Positions 48,901 through 62,000 of a DNA stretch of 64,000 nt are shown one piece after another. The position numbers were made by a program, and so were the translations under genes. This stretch comes from Scatophagus argus (Eukaryota > Chordata > Actinopteri > Scatophagidae). The notes below the pieces were generated by a model, which made no database searches, was not told where the DNA came from, and was given only the letters and a program-made list of their open reading frames with translations. The DNA is taken from NCBI RefSeq assembly GCF_020382885.2, contig NC_058498.1, positions 12,064,501 to 12,128,500 on the forward strand. The letters are read 5' to 3'. Position 1 is the stretch's first letter; each line of letters starts with the position of its first letter.

Positions 48901-49323
48901 TTAAAGCTCAAGCACTGAATACATCAGACACTCACATATCAACACCTTTTACTTACAGAGTGCCGTATGAAACTTGAGTCTGTGCAGCTGGAGAAGCAGA
49001 TGATCTTCCATGGTGAGGACTCTAAATGCTTCTCTGTTGAGCCTGTGCTGCGCTGCCTGCCCGGCTGCTTCCCCGTGAAAACCACCGCCATCACTGTTGG
49101 CTACCACTGCGTGCCTGCCGGTGAGTTTGCAAGAAATGAGTTTGTTCACAAAACTTAATCATTCCACACCTAATTTATCTTGCACCTAACTTATCTGCCC
49201 ATTTCTGCAGATTTTAATCTGAACCACTCTGAGGGTCAGAGCAGCATCTATGAGGAAAGTACTGACCTGAGGGAATCAGCTGAAGCCCACCTAGCATGCA
49301 GCTGCACTGCTCAGTGTGCTTAA
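39978..49323 (+). CDS. vtgAa: vitellogenin, Aa-like, complete
   Basis: Thirty-four exons: 39978-40017, 40568-40588, 40825-40976, 41068-41319, 41395-41556, 41660-41808, 41896-42046, 42135-42292, 42355-42520, 42602-42727, 42822-43040, 43128-43345, 43430-43527, 43612-43736, 43813-43914, 44030-44149, 44267-44453, 44689-44782, 44860-45045, 45140-45281, 45364-45580, 45656-46125, 46213-46257, 46357-46437, 46542-46748, 46845-46987, 47072-47207, 47307-47430, 47865-48045, 48126-48220, 48398-48492, 48617-48782, 48959-49120, 49211-49323. They sum to 1701 codons (1700 aa). Domain order matches the first vitellogenin: signal peptide [14 protein letters not shown], lipovitellin heavy chain, Ser/Arg-rich phosvitin (45820-46125), light chain, VWFD with [11 protein letters not shown], and C-terminal CSCTAQCA. 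All introns are GT-AG. The Aa call rests on remembered similarity ([44 protein letters not shown]). Phosvitin-flanking exons 20-24 and 27-29 differ slightly in length from the paralogue; all others are identical in length. Poly(A) signal 49380-49385. Confidence 0.95.
47431..47790. repeat. (ATT)n and degraded repeat in vitellogenin intron 28
   Basis: Intron 28 opens with an (ATT)n tract near 47466-47487, followed by sequence (GGATAACTTTATTT, AAAGTGCTT, GGCCATAAACAAATTCAACAG) that resembles the tail of a dispersed teleost element. The same intron of the first vitellogenin is only 89 bp, so the expansion is probably an insertion. Class is not determined. Confidence 0.35.
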
Positions 49324-50613
49324 TAACACTTTGTCCTGTCAGTCACCTACCTAATATGTATGATATGAATGTAATTTTAAATAAACTGCATCTCAGAATA
49401 AGCTTTCAGGAAGCTGTTTCAATTATCCTGTCTTCACAGAGCTGCAGTGATGGAATACTTAAAAGGCTTGCTGTCACAGCTCTCTGTGACCAGCTTGAGT
49501 ACATTTCCATGATAATATAGTTTACAGCTCTAGAAACACAACAGAGAATCGACTGAGGAGGTAGTACTAGAGATACTAATCAACAGTAATAATGCAAGAC
49601 AGTTCGGCTCCGAAACATACAAGAGCGAGACTGTCCAGTTGGAAGCAAATGAGAAAGGAGTAATATATTTTTCAGTACTTACTTACTTACTTACTGAGCA
49701 GTTCACTCCAGTAATGTCCATTTGGATAAGTTGACACAAATCAATAGGAAGAGAGAGGAGATGCAGTTCCACAGATCAGTGTTAGAATTGTTTCTGATAG
49801 AGGTCAATAAAGGTCAAAAGACAAGAAACTTGTGTTTCAAGAATTTATAATGAATGTTTCAGGAATATAAGCTTGTCTAGAACACATTACATTCCTCTTG
49901 TATGAATTATTCTAATCTGTCCATATAAAGCCACTAAAATAAACACAAAGTGGTCTAACTTCAGTGTCAGGGTCTATTACACATTATGCAATTTGTAGTA
50001 AATTTTACAGCCTTTCTATTTAACAGCGACATCACACACCACATGCTGCTAATGTAACTGTAACAGTTACTAGAAAGTGCTGTCAAGCACATTCACACTA
50101 CAGATACATACTTAACGTCCTACCTAGTTTTCTTATTGCATTCAGTGAAACAGCAGCAGCATTAATGCGGTAACGTAAGTTTAAAAGCCGTGAATGGCAA
50201 CATTTCATTTGCCGCACGTTTAGGCGCACCAGCATCCACCAAGAAGAGCTGAGCATTAGTTGGACACATGATCTTTTGTGAGACACCTGGGTGGTCACAA
50301 AATTCCAGCCTCACATTAAAATACTAGATATTAGATATGACTGCCAAAACATGATTTACGGTACCACATAAATAAATAATTTATCACATAGTCTAAAAGT
50401 AAGACAGCAAGATATTAAAAAAAAAAGAAACAATCAGACAAAAGATTCTCTCTTAATCACACAGAGCACAGAATACCAGCAGCCAACCAGTTTGGCTTTG
50501 ACTGTTCGCAGTCTTTCCTGAAAGTGTTTGGTGTTCACAGTTCAGGTGTATTTTGAGATACCGCAAATCATCCATCTGTAACGAACATTAACAATTATTC
50601 AAGTTTTAAGTCT
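49324..50613. other. convergent region between vtgAa and ssx2ip
   Basis: About 1.3 kb of non-coding sequence: the vtgAa 3' UTR with AATAAA at 49380-49385, a short ACTT tandem at 49677-49694, and the likely ssx2ip 3' UTR on the other strand. A 66-codon minus-strand frame at 50098-50298 has no recognisable character. No other feature was identified. Confidence 0.6.
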
Positions 50614-53600
50614 TCATGTGGATGTGTTCTTTTCTTTTGTGAGCGCGTGGCTGCTGTGGTCTTCCCTGTCATTCTGATATTCGTGCTCATCTCCAGCATT
50701 TCCATTAAAAAAGAAGCTTGATTCTTCAAGGTGTTCAGTCATTCCCTTTGGTTTGGTGGAGCTGAAAATTCAAATTTGACCAACAGTCAATTCTTGCAAT
50801 AGTGCAATTCTTTTAGAGGTACATCATGTCATTATTAGCATTATTTTATCAGTCACTGTGCAAATAAAGATAATGTACCTGTTTTCTGGGATAAGGCAAA
50901 GTGTATGATACAAGTCGGCTGTTGATGGTGACGTGACTGGGACACACCTGGGCGTGGGGGAGGTTGTGTCAGACAGACATTTGATGAGCTTGTCGGGAGG
51001 CAACGCAGCACTCGCCTTTGTTTCAGCTGAGGAGGTAAGATGAAACTTTATGGATCCTCATCAGGAAAGTGACCAAGTTTAGTTATAAATAAAAACAACA
51101 CTGACTACAACTGCTGTACAAAATAAAGGCCAATGTATTGTTCAGACTATTTATAATATAAAAGTATCATTATCATTGAGTTTATTAATTACAAGACAGT
51201 GGTGAAATGGGTGAGTACAATATTAAGCAGTAGACACTCACATATTAAAAAGGCACTTTTAGACTTGGACATTGGGGGTTTCTTTGAGTCGGGAAATGGA
51301 CTCAAGTTTAAAAACTGGTGTTTGAGCCAGGTTGCTCGATCCTCCTCGAAGGCTTTCCTCTGCAAGTTAAACCGCATACAAGCCATCTCAAAAACAGTCA
51401 CACTTAAAGCCAGCACACAGACACAAACAAGGCACCTTGGCACACAACAAAATCTGCTTTTGTTCCTGAAATTTTATTCCACACCAACTGAATATTTTTT
51501 AATAAATCACCTCATGGCTAAGTCTTATAGCTGCTTCAGTGAAGTTCCTCCTCTCCCTCTCGAAGATCTTCCTCTGTTCCTCCAGGGTCTTCCACTCCTC
51601 TCTGAGGCTCTCCTTCTCCCGCAGCATGTAGCAGTCGCTCAGCAGGGATGTCGTCTCCTCATCACAAGGAGAGCTCAGCTGCTGCTACGAGAAAAACAGA
51701 ACAGGCACAGTTTGTTCAGTCAGGATTTAATAAAAAATTGGTAGATACTACAACAAAGAAAATACAGTATCTTTCCTCTAACTTGCAAACAAAGTTTCAA
51801 TTAAAGTACTCCATAAAAGAGAGAGCAATATTTGAAACTGGCTGAAACAGTTGTAAAATCTTTAAACTTATATCAACTATATGGCTCTCATTCTGACTTG
51901 GGAAGCTTAATGGCTAAAACTTGAAGATAACCTCAACCTTACCTGCAGGAGCTGCTGCTGTGTTTGGATGAAGTCTTTGCACTGCTGGATCTCCAGCTTC
52001 AGTCTGTCCATCTCCTCCTCATGAGTCTCACGGGAAACAGCATTAGCATTTTTACTCTCTTCCAGCTGAGCCAAAGACGCTGAAGAGAAACAAAATCTAA
52101 TTTTACATTTCTAACTGTATATAACAGGACCCAGTCTGGATTCTTCAGTCTGTTAATTAGTTGTCAGTTCCATACAAATATGACTTTTCTGTGTTTTTAA
52201 CGGACAGAACTGACCATTAACAGTTTCATAAAGCATATTACCAGCAATCAGATGGGTGGCTTCAACATATAATTACATTACATGACACAAAGTTACACTC
52301 CCTCATGTCAAACAGTGATAATATGCTGCATGAAGATACCTTGGCTGTCCAGTCTTTCAACGTGGCTCTTGAGTCTTCTCCACTGGAGGCGAATACTGTT
52401 TGTCAGCTTCTCTCGAGCATGAACACAATACAGCTCTACACTTTCTTTGCTGGAATCAAACCCTTCCTCTTCCTCCTGTGAGTCAGCCTGCCAATGAAAA
52501 TATTTTTCAATCTATTCGTACCACAGCTGGCATACATGACTAAAAACCTAAATTCAAAGCGTAAGGATGATTATGATGTCAGTTAAGTTGCGATACATTT
52601 TGGCTGGGGTAATTCGGTCAATAATGAGACAAGTAATGTTTTGAGGAACCGTTGCTGTTAACTTTAAGTTATTAGTTATTAAAATACTGTGAACAAAATA
52701 TATATACTGGGTAAAGTCTACATGCTGCGTACTAATGATTATCCATCCATTTTCTATACCGCTTATCCGTCAGGGTTGCGGGGGGGCTGGAGCCTATCCC
52801 AACTAACTATGGGTGAGAGGCGGGGTACACCCTGAATTGGTCGCCAGTCAGGGATAGACACACAAAGACAGACAACAACACGTTCACACACTCATACCTA
52901 GGGACAATGTAGAGTAGTCAGTTAACCTAATCTGCAGGTTTTTGGGGTTGTGGGAGGAAGCCGAAGTACCCGGAGAAAACCCACGCAGGCAGAGAGAACA
53001 TGCAAACCCCGGGATTCGTACCTGGAACCCTTTTGCCGTGCCACTCTACTAATGATTATATATATTCAAAATGTAAAAATTGTGGGCAATGAAGTTCCAT
53101 TGCTAAAGCAAGAGAAAAGACAAAAACAACTTGTCCTACCTGTGTGCTATCATCCTGATGTTTGTCGCCTTTCATGGTTGGTTTCCTTGAACTCAGAATG
53201 GACATCATTTCTATTTTCATCTGCTGCAACACTTTATTCAGCTCTGCATTTTCCAGCAGCAACTCCCTTTGTCGGGTGTCATAATCACTCAGCAGGGTCT
53301 TATACATTTCCCCCTCATGTCTTGGGATGAGAAAGAAATCATCTACGTTTATTCATTGGTTACAGACTCATGTAAATGACATACCTACAGAGGAAATTAA
53401 TTAAAGCTACAGAAACATCCAAGACTCAGCAGTGCCACCGTTTTTGAACTCTATGTTTCCAAAATAAATCTGTGTCACCTAAAACCAAACAAAAACAAAG
53501 TAGCTGCCCTGCAACTTGTTTCAGATGTGAAAATAAGATAAGTAGTACCTTTGGCGTGTCTTAAGAAACAAAGTTCAGAGCTACAGTGAAATGATGAGAC

Positions 53601-55329
53601 AAAAAAGCCATAAGAAGTGAACTTACTTTGCCTCTGTCTTTTCAGTTTTCCAAAGGCTTCTCTTCCCATCAGCTCTTCCAATGCTGTTTAATACATCAAT
53701 GGCTAGAGGCAAGAATTCAAATGTAGAGTATAAGAGTCTCAAAAGGCATATCAATTTAAATCTTCTGCAATAAGATGTTAAATTTGATTAATATTGTGGC
53801 AAATGATTAGGCGAGGTGGGAGCTAACAGCTTTTCTATTTAACCTTGTTTCTTCTCCTTTTTGTCAACCAGAAGTTGATTCAAGCGCTCCTTCAGTTTAT
53901 TAAATTCTCTTTCTTTCCTTTTCATCTCATGGTTATACTGGCTGGCACGGCTTGCGATTATGTTCTGAAGTTTTTGCACCTGGCAGGAGGGAAATAAAAC
54001 AGGTGTTTATTCACGAGACAAAAAAAACAAAACAAAAAAACAAACTACTGTCAGCGGCAGTAACTACAAAGAAAGTACCTCTTCTTTTTCATTTTTTAGG
54101 CAGTTTTGCAAACTCTTCACTTTCAGCTGCAGCTGTCGCTCTCTCTCAAGGAGTCCACTGTTTTCCCTTTTGGACAGTTCAAGCTGCTCCTGTGATCACA
54201 GAATAACATTGACATCGACATGTACATTTAATATGAGCGTAAATATTTTCAGTATTAACAAGCAACTCTTGAGGTACTTAGGTGCTGGGTCGATGTTTGA
54301 CTTGTGATCTATACTGTCATATTAACGGGGTTGAGGGTTCAAATACTGCTGTACTTTTAGCCGAGTGCTGGTGAGCTGCAGGTGGTCGACATTGCTGCTG
54401 GATTTGAGCTGCTCCACTTCCATGTTTTCCAGGGTTCGGAGGCCCCTACGGTGCAGCTGAATCAGGTCATACATGCAATTTAGCACAGCCACAACATCTA
54501 ACTCTGAAGTGCCGCCAGACTCCGTCCAAACTGGTGGGAGGCCAAGAGATGACACTTCCTGTAAGAGGAAGAGAAAAGATGTAGAGGACCAGCCAGACTC
54601 AAACCCAGGACTTTGCAGTTATATTTCCAGACTATTTTGAATATCAATAACTGTGCTAATAAGGCATCAAAAACATCTGTAAGGTAGCCAACCTGACTGA
54701 TGTGCAATAGACATTCTTGCACATTGTGCTCTGTGCAGAAGGTACTGAGCATGTAGGACTTTCTGTGCAGTGGCAGCGATGATTGGCTAAACTGCCTCAA
54801 GGGGGGTGTTCTACATTCAACGGAGCTGCTGCAAATGTCCTTGACTTCTGGGGGAAAGGGGGAAAAAGGTCAAATATATACATAAATATATTTGTATAGA
54901 TAAATGTGTTAATTTGTTAATGCTAGACAAGATTTCATATACAGTAAATGTGACAGGTATTGGGGTACAAAAACCAAGAATAGCATGTATAGTCCATTTG
55001 CATTAGTTTAATCCTAACTCACAAGGTTTGATACAAAGCTCAAGACAGAGCTTCAAATTACATAATGACCTACACACAACTCCTGAAGACAAATGACTAC
55101 AGTGTGGTACTTCAGTTAGTCTAACAAATGAAGTTTCAAACACTGACAAAATCATATTAAAAAATTTTGTACTGTTTATGAAACATGTAACAGTGTTAAA
55201 TAATTTCATGTTTGTCTTAGCCGCTGCTGAGTACAACAGCCAGCTGTTCAACATGTCTCACTGACAGTGCATATTCACTGGTCTTCAAAGATGTTAAAAT
55301 CTGAACTCACCCAGGGAGGACTCTGGCAT
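50614..55329 (-). CDS. ssx2ip: SSX2-interacting protein (ADIP, centriolar satellite protein)
   Basis: Exons in transcript order: 55311-55329, 54693-54847, 54355-54558, 54079-54189, 53844-53979, 53627-53702, 53140-53320, 52340-52487, 51943-52079, 51511-51684, 51242-51359, 50879-51026, 50614-50761. They total 1755 nt, 584 residues, close to the ~614 of human. Residues 1-125 form an N-terminal domain ([38 protein letters not shown]). Long coiled coils follow ([59 protein letters not shown]), then a Ser/Pro-rich tail with [13 protein letters not shown]2IP/ADIP binds afadin and alpha-actinin at junctions and supports centrosome and spindle-pole maturation. A SINE sits in the intron between 52487 and 53140. 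SSX2IP is a known neighbour of the teleost vitellogenin cluster. Confidence 0.92.
52743..53046 (-). mobile_element. tRNA-derived SINE in ssx2ip intron, near full length
   Basis: Read on the minus strand it has a (degraded) tRNA-like head near 53046-53000 with a B-box-like GGTACGAATCC, then GCATGTTCTCTCTGCCTGCG, a central block, and the 3' end GGATAAGCGGTATAGAAAAT followed by GGATGGAT. It is flanked by a 13-bp direct repeat TACTAATGATTAT (52730-52742 and 53047-53059). The head matches the SINE at 8100-8248; this copy keeps the 3' part that one lost. Confidence 0.85.
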
Positions 55330-57439
55330 TGTTGCAGTGCAGCCTTCAGGCTACGTGTCTGGATCATCTACTACATGTGCAGGATATACAAAGCTCACCA
55401 CAAGATCCACCTACGCACTCCACTCCTGAAATAGAGGGTCAGATTAATGGCACCCATTCAACACAGCCTGGATTACAAGGCAGTGGAAGTAAACATGCAG
55501 CGGTGTGGGGCTGTAACACGCAGCAACCTAAATAACAGAGCGTGAGGACAATCTTTCAAGATGCATTTTAAGATTGTTATATTGATCTTGTTGTTGCTGC
55601 TGTTGTGGCTATCAATGCAGGAGAATTTAACAGGTTGCACGATGGTACCAGGCCAGCATCTTATCTCAATGCTCTTATCATCAGCTGATCAGACTAATCC
55701 CAGATAGACAGTGTGGTGACTTGTCTGCAGAACCATACAATCAAAAACACAGCTAAAAAAACATATTCTTCTTTTAGGGATAATGCATTTTTTAACAAAC
55801 AGAGTATTTGACCTACTATATACAGATATTACTGAAAACTTATAGTACCACATACAACACTGGGACAGAGTATAATATATAAGACTGAAAATTAGTTTTA
55901 TTTCTTTATTTTTTTTATTACTTTCCTGTCATAGATTTTTGTCATGAATAATGTGGCTCATCATCAACTCACAGGACCTTTGGTTTTAGTGATATTTAAT
56001 CAGCCTAATGAGACAGATGGCAAGCCCACAGCTACAAAGCTTAACAAGCCTAGACCCTGCTTAGACCGTCTGCTCCATGAGTGTTACCCTTTAACCCATA
56101 AGTCGCACTTCTTTTTACAGTATAAAATCTCCAAAGAGAGATTTCTTCACAAGCAATTACAGAATGGATTTTAAGGTGCATTCAAAGAATATCGGAATGA
56201 CATTTTAAACAGGCTTTTTCCAACATGAGTGCTGATGGGATCACAGGGGACAGTTCAGACTGATCTGTATACACTCATCTTCTAGCCAGACCTAGCTAAA
56301 AGTAATGCAGTCTAAAATATCATTAATAGCATTAAATCCCCCCACAGTGAAGATCATCGTGCTCAGTTTCTATTAAGTCAATCTTGTCACCCTCACTGGT
56401 AAATGCAATGAGCAAAACAGACACACTTCTCAGTACACGTTAAGTACAACAACTACACTAAAATGGGTATAAAGCTTGAAAAACATCTCGTCAGAACAGT
56501 TGAATCAAAAACTAAATATTGGGCTGATCAAGAAGGGAAGATTTATCTCAGGACTGTTGTTTTGTACTGCATTTGTTATACATAGTGGTGTCTAGTTAGT
56601 TAATGCAACTTTAAAGTGTACTCAAACAGACATCTCAACAACTCTGTCATAGCTGAAGGTGGTCAGAAAAGCTTGTAAAAACACCGTGTACCCCAGGTGA
56701 CCAGAGAATATCAAAGTCTGATCACTTCCAAATGTCATCTGCCAGGTAAGTTTGCGAAACACATGCTAAACGTGTCAGGATATTTCAGCTAGCGTTTAAA
56801 CGTACGCTACTGTAAGCTACATACAGATGTAACACTAACTTATGGCGCTGAGCCGTAAACTAGCTATTTCAAAGACACCGTTCACTCAACAAGTCATGTT
56901 TGGTTCATAATGAAATAAAACAAGGCAAAGGTTTTGCAGCTCCTTCACACAGCAGTTACCGTTAAACTAACCTTGCGTTATCCAGTGCGCGACCCCACCA
57001 CCCCCAAACAATCTGACATTGAAGCCGAACGACTGACTACCTTACCTGAACAAGTTGCCTAGCTACGGCAGCAGGCTTTTAAAATGCTTAATTTATAAAA
57101 AAGAAACTAGAAATATTTTTCGTATACTTGCTTAACGTTGTCGTTTCTAGAGCATTTCCCAACTGCTCCTTCCTTTACGATACAGCAGCTCCGTCGACCA
57201 AGGGGCAGTACACAGCACTGCACGCAAACCAAACAGCTCGCTAATTGGTCGACTCGTTGTCTAGCAACCAAGCACGGCTTAATACGATTGGTCCGTGGCT
57301 GTGAGTCTCTTCAAGTGTTTTTTGAACAGCAATTAATTTAAAAAATGACGTTTTAATTTTAATTATTCTAATGTTATAAATAACGCGTAAGACCGCTTTT
57401 AATTTAAGTATTATTTATACAATTAGAATAAATTATTAT

Positions 57440-57487
<48 letters not shown>

Positions 57488-58845
57488 CCAGCCACAGTCA
57501 CATGAATGTGTAAGGTGCAAGACATAAAAATGTCAAATGTCAATAAACTAAAAGAGGCTAATGCAGTGAAAGTTATGGTCTGTACTATCTTTGCTAACAT
57601 GCATTTGTATTAAAAAATAAATAAATATTTAATAAATATTTAACAAAGTAACTTTCATGCACTTCATACAATCACTGAATACAAGATCATTACAATAAAA
57701 CACCTTTTTGCACTGCACAGTCAGCAATACCTTACAAAAACTAGAATAGACCAGTGTACATTCTGCAACAAGGCATTTTTATATTTTATTTTATTTTATT
57801 TTTGAAAATTAAAAGCAGACTACACGACTTTTAAATCACAAGTAGTTTTAATTGAAATGCTGGTTCCAAAGTACTTGTACACCCATTTTGAGGAATATAG
57901 ACTTTTTTAGGCTACAGAGACTTCTCATAGCAGAAAAATACATGTAAACTAACATAATTTTTTAATTTCTAAAGAAGCAACACCAGTGAGCAATCATGTA
58001 CAATACCAGGGCCCTACTTAGTAAAAATAAATAGCCATCAATTTGCTTATCAATAAAGTAGTTAAACTAAAATTAAACATATTTGCATAATCATAAATTT
58101 GGGATTTTTTTTAATGAGGAAGAAGGGGTAGATGTGTCTACAACTTTGTAGAAAAAACATACCAGAAACACATTATTAGACAAAGTATGATGTTTTATAT
58201 AGGCTTAAAACATGTCTAGAGTGGTTGTTTAATTCTGTTATGACGTGTACTGTCTGCTGTGTGAAAGGTCTGCACCCATTAAGATCTCAGTTATTAGTTT
58301 AAAATGAAAGGAATTAAATATAGTTTATGGAGTAAATTCTTTAAAAAGAATGTATTTACTTATTGTAAGAGTGGGTTCTCTTAATCAGGCAGTGAATATC
58401 TCCTTTTAACTTTTCAGAAAAAAAAGTGCCTCAGGATGTAAAAACCAAATAAAGCTAGATATGAGAAAAAAATATATATCAATGTTTGGTTAAAATAGCA
58501 TTTCCTCAACTCTGGCATGTTTCTCTGCATATTTTTTCACATTCTTTCCAACATGTGCAAAAAAAAAAAAAAAAACTAATCAACATAATCATCAGTGGGA
58601 TTTTGCTTGTCATCAATATCTCTGGTCACAGCAAAGATACCATAATAATGACAAACACTATTTTAATACTTACCGGTAACATCTATTGGAGTCACAGTTC
58701 AGTATGACATTTAAATTCATGATCAGCTATTTGTTCATCCTATCATTGTATCTGCACATTTAACTCCAACATAGTTCACTGGGTACAACTCAACAGCACG
58801 ACAAAAAAACCAGTTTACATACAGTTACTTTCACATTTTACAGAT
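55330..58845. other. ssx2ip upstream region and 3' side of the guanylyl cyclase gene
   Basis: About 3.5 kb without recognised coding exons. It should contain ssx2ip 5' non-coding exon(s) and promoter, perhaps near 56.9-57.2 kb where the sequence becomes GC-richer and a minus-strand donor-like CTTACCT occurs at 57041-57047. It also contains the 3' UTR of the guanylyl cyclase gene on the right. An (AT)n tract lies at 57443-57483. The rest (57.5-58.8 kb) is AT-rich with no repeat family recognised. Confidence 0.55.
57443..57483. repeat. (AT)n microsatellite
   Basis: About 20 uninterrupted AT units in the ssx2ip upstream region. Confidence 0.95.
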
Positions 58846-58988
58846 CTAGTCACTAACTGGCACTGGGAGCCCTCTGGCTTCAGATGTTCTAAGCAGTGGG
58901 TCTGCGTGATCGTCTATCTTTGCTTCAAGCCACCATGTCGTCATGTCTCCTTTTCCCTGAGGGTCGAGAAAAAGGAGAGAAAGAATGA

Positions 58989-59026
<38 letters not shown>

Positions 59027-62000
59027 AGTCATATTGCAAAGCATGTGTCCCTTTGAATTTTAAATAAAGCCATTAGGTTTTGATGGGGGCAGAGAGCAGC
59101 AGCTGAGGAACCGCATAAGTGTCAGCAATGCAGGTCGTGTCCACTGGGACTGAGAAGCAAACCCCTCCCCCCCGATAATCACACTTGCACCACCCAAAAA
59201 GGTCTTGGGTTGCAATGTGAATAAAAGCCAGTTCAAACGGATAATACAATACTTCTATGAAAAGGGAGAAAATAGCAGACACGCCCTGTCTCTTTTCCCT
59301 GGGAGGGGAGTTTTGAATTTCCTGTGATCTTTTCAAATCTCAGCCTCGTATTCCTTTGTCTTTTTCAGCTAGTGTCAGAGATGGCATGTACTTATCGCTG
59401 CGTGTACTTGGCTTTTAAAATAACACAACAGCACATAACGTTATATACAACAAAGATTTACAAACTAATTTCTGTTATTAACCAGCCCTCATTGACGAGA
59501 GGGATATATTAACACAAAAATCTTCATGGACATAAGACTAATTGCAGGACTGTTGTATTTTACTGCAAGTTTTTGCTAGATTTACCTAACAAACTGGCAA
59601 CTAAGTGTGTATCAGCTCTACGCAATGAAATGTGCTTTCCAACACAGTAAAAGGACCAAACACCAAAGCAACCAGCAGAGCCAAGAACGTACTGGACACT
59701 GAAGGACAGGCCGAAGCCAGTGAAAGAGAGAGTACTCCACCACATTTCTCTGCTGGAAGGGCCCCCTATGTGGTATTGCACACTGTTTCTTTTACTGAAA
59801 AGCTACAGGCAGAAAGCTATATACAGTAAATGAATGTAATGATACCTTCACATTAAGTGTTCCTCTGCATGTCAGACGGTAACCTCCGAGTGTGTGAAGC
59901 AGGTCAGCTGTGGCACCACTCACCTGGATCTTCAGAGCTACGGGCATGATTATAAAGAAACACACAGCGCATCATATTTTCTAATAATATGAACAAAGCA
60001 TGGCGGTTTCATCTTTGTGGATGACCGTGGTGCATCACTGTGTGTAAAATGTACTGCATGTTTTTGATAAGGTCATTTCTCAATTCAGTCAACATTATTT
60101 GTTTGACAACATTATGATGAGCCAACTGACAACGATGTGCAGAAAATCTAATAGCTACAGTTGATCCATACAGTTTAAAAAGGATTCATTATAGATACGT
60201 GTATCTATTTGATATAATTTACAGTATATATTGCATTATGGTGTATAATGTAGTTGCAGATTTCATACAATACTTAGAATATACAGTACGCTTTGTATTT
60301 ATAGTTCAGTACTTGATTACTTTATTACATGTAAGTCACATAATACATGCAAGTACAAGGTGATAAGGGGCTCTGTTAAGACATGAGTATATACCAAGTA
60401 TGCAATTCTCCTTTTTATAACGTATATTATCCTTTAACTTATGGTGCCTGAAAAACAATTGGGTGGATTTACAAAGCTCATTTGGTCAAGTTTTTAATCT
60501 CATATTTAGAATAACTTTATACTATACTTTTTAAAGATTATACTTTTGCTCTTTTTTTTTTAACTTCTGAGCCTACAATCTGAACCTGTAGTCAACATGT
60601 GCTTTATCCCACTGGCTGTACGCAGAGGATTAAGTGCTTGGTGAGTACATTGCCACAGCACTCCATGTTGTTAACTCCAATGTGTTGTGCTGGTGAGCAA
60701 GCACAGAGATAACCCTGTTTCCGACAACAGCAGCAGCAACAGCACGAGTCAACGGCTTGTTCTGAACTGCCAATAAAGTCACATAGAACAACTCTTGAGC
60801 ACACAGCGGTAATATAGCACAGCTGTAAAACAACCTGTTCCACTTTGAGACGTTAATTGGATGAAAGGCAGCGGGTCTAATCCTTCATTACCTTCGCTTG
60901 TTGATTCCATCCGTGATGCTGTGTTTACAGTATCCCCAAATAAACAGTAACGAGGCATTTTCGTGCCAACCACACCAGCCACTACAGGTCCTGAGGAAAA
61001 AACAAAACATCAGTGACTGTAAGCAACACATTTGGTGGATAATATGACATTGTTAATCGTGACAATGCCTGGGAGGTTGTTTTAAAAGGGGCACACTCTA
61101 AATATATATATGAAGCAGTTAAATTAATGGTTGTAAATATGAAGAACCTGCTAAAAAATAAAAAGAAAAGAAATAAAAAGCCCAGAGAACTAAAACTATA
61201 ATGTTAATGTGTTAAGTGAGGAGCTGATGTAAAAAAGAATTAATCAGGAGAAATGACAGCAGTACAAGCACACAGTGACAGCAGAACATTGTCAAAAATG
61301 CTTATTAACATTGAGCTTCTCATATATATATATATATACACACACAGGTTGTTAAAGATTACTCTGCTGCATTCTGCAACCTTTGAACATTGTAAAACCA
61401 TGAATATGTTCTCTGAAAGCCATATGTTATCTTAACCTTTGGAAAATATGTGACAAAAGTTTATCTTTCTGCTATGTGAACCGAATGTGAAGTATTTGTG
61501 AAGTTATAAGGATATGTTCAGTGATTGGACTGACCTTCACATTATATAAGGTTTTTTATATATATGTTTCTTGACCACAGTTGGACTGGGACATAAACTG
61601 GTAAGTGTCCACAGTACCTGAGTGGATGCCAGCGCGTATCTTTAGCTGTGTGTTGGGCTTGTGAGGGATCTTGAAAGAGTGGCAGACACTGACCAGATCA
61701 AGAGCCATGCTGGCTATCTCTCCAGCATGACTGATGCCATTTTCTTGTGGGACCCCAGATACCACCATGTCTGGAAGGTCAGCCATTATACATTATGTAT
61801 ACATACACAAAGAGACAATCAAGGAAAAGGGTGAGAGAGATGAACAGATAATAAACAAACATGCAGATACTCTTCAGATTCTTCAACAAATCAGTTATTA
61901 TTTTTTTACCTTTTACATAATCAATCAATCAATAATCTTTTTATTTTGCTAAAACTGAGATATATGTTTTATTTTGGTTTTGTTAATTTCATTGTAATGG

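Noticed and set aside
49677-49694. ACTT tandem as a CRISPR-like or regulatory repeat
   Set aside because: Only about four and a half units of a 4-bp microsatellite; no spacer structure.
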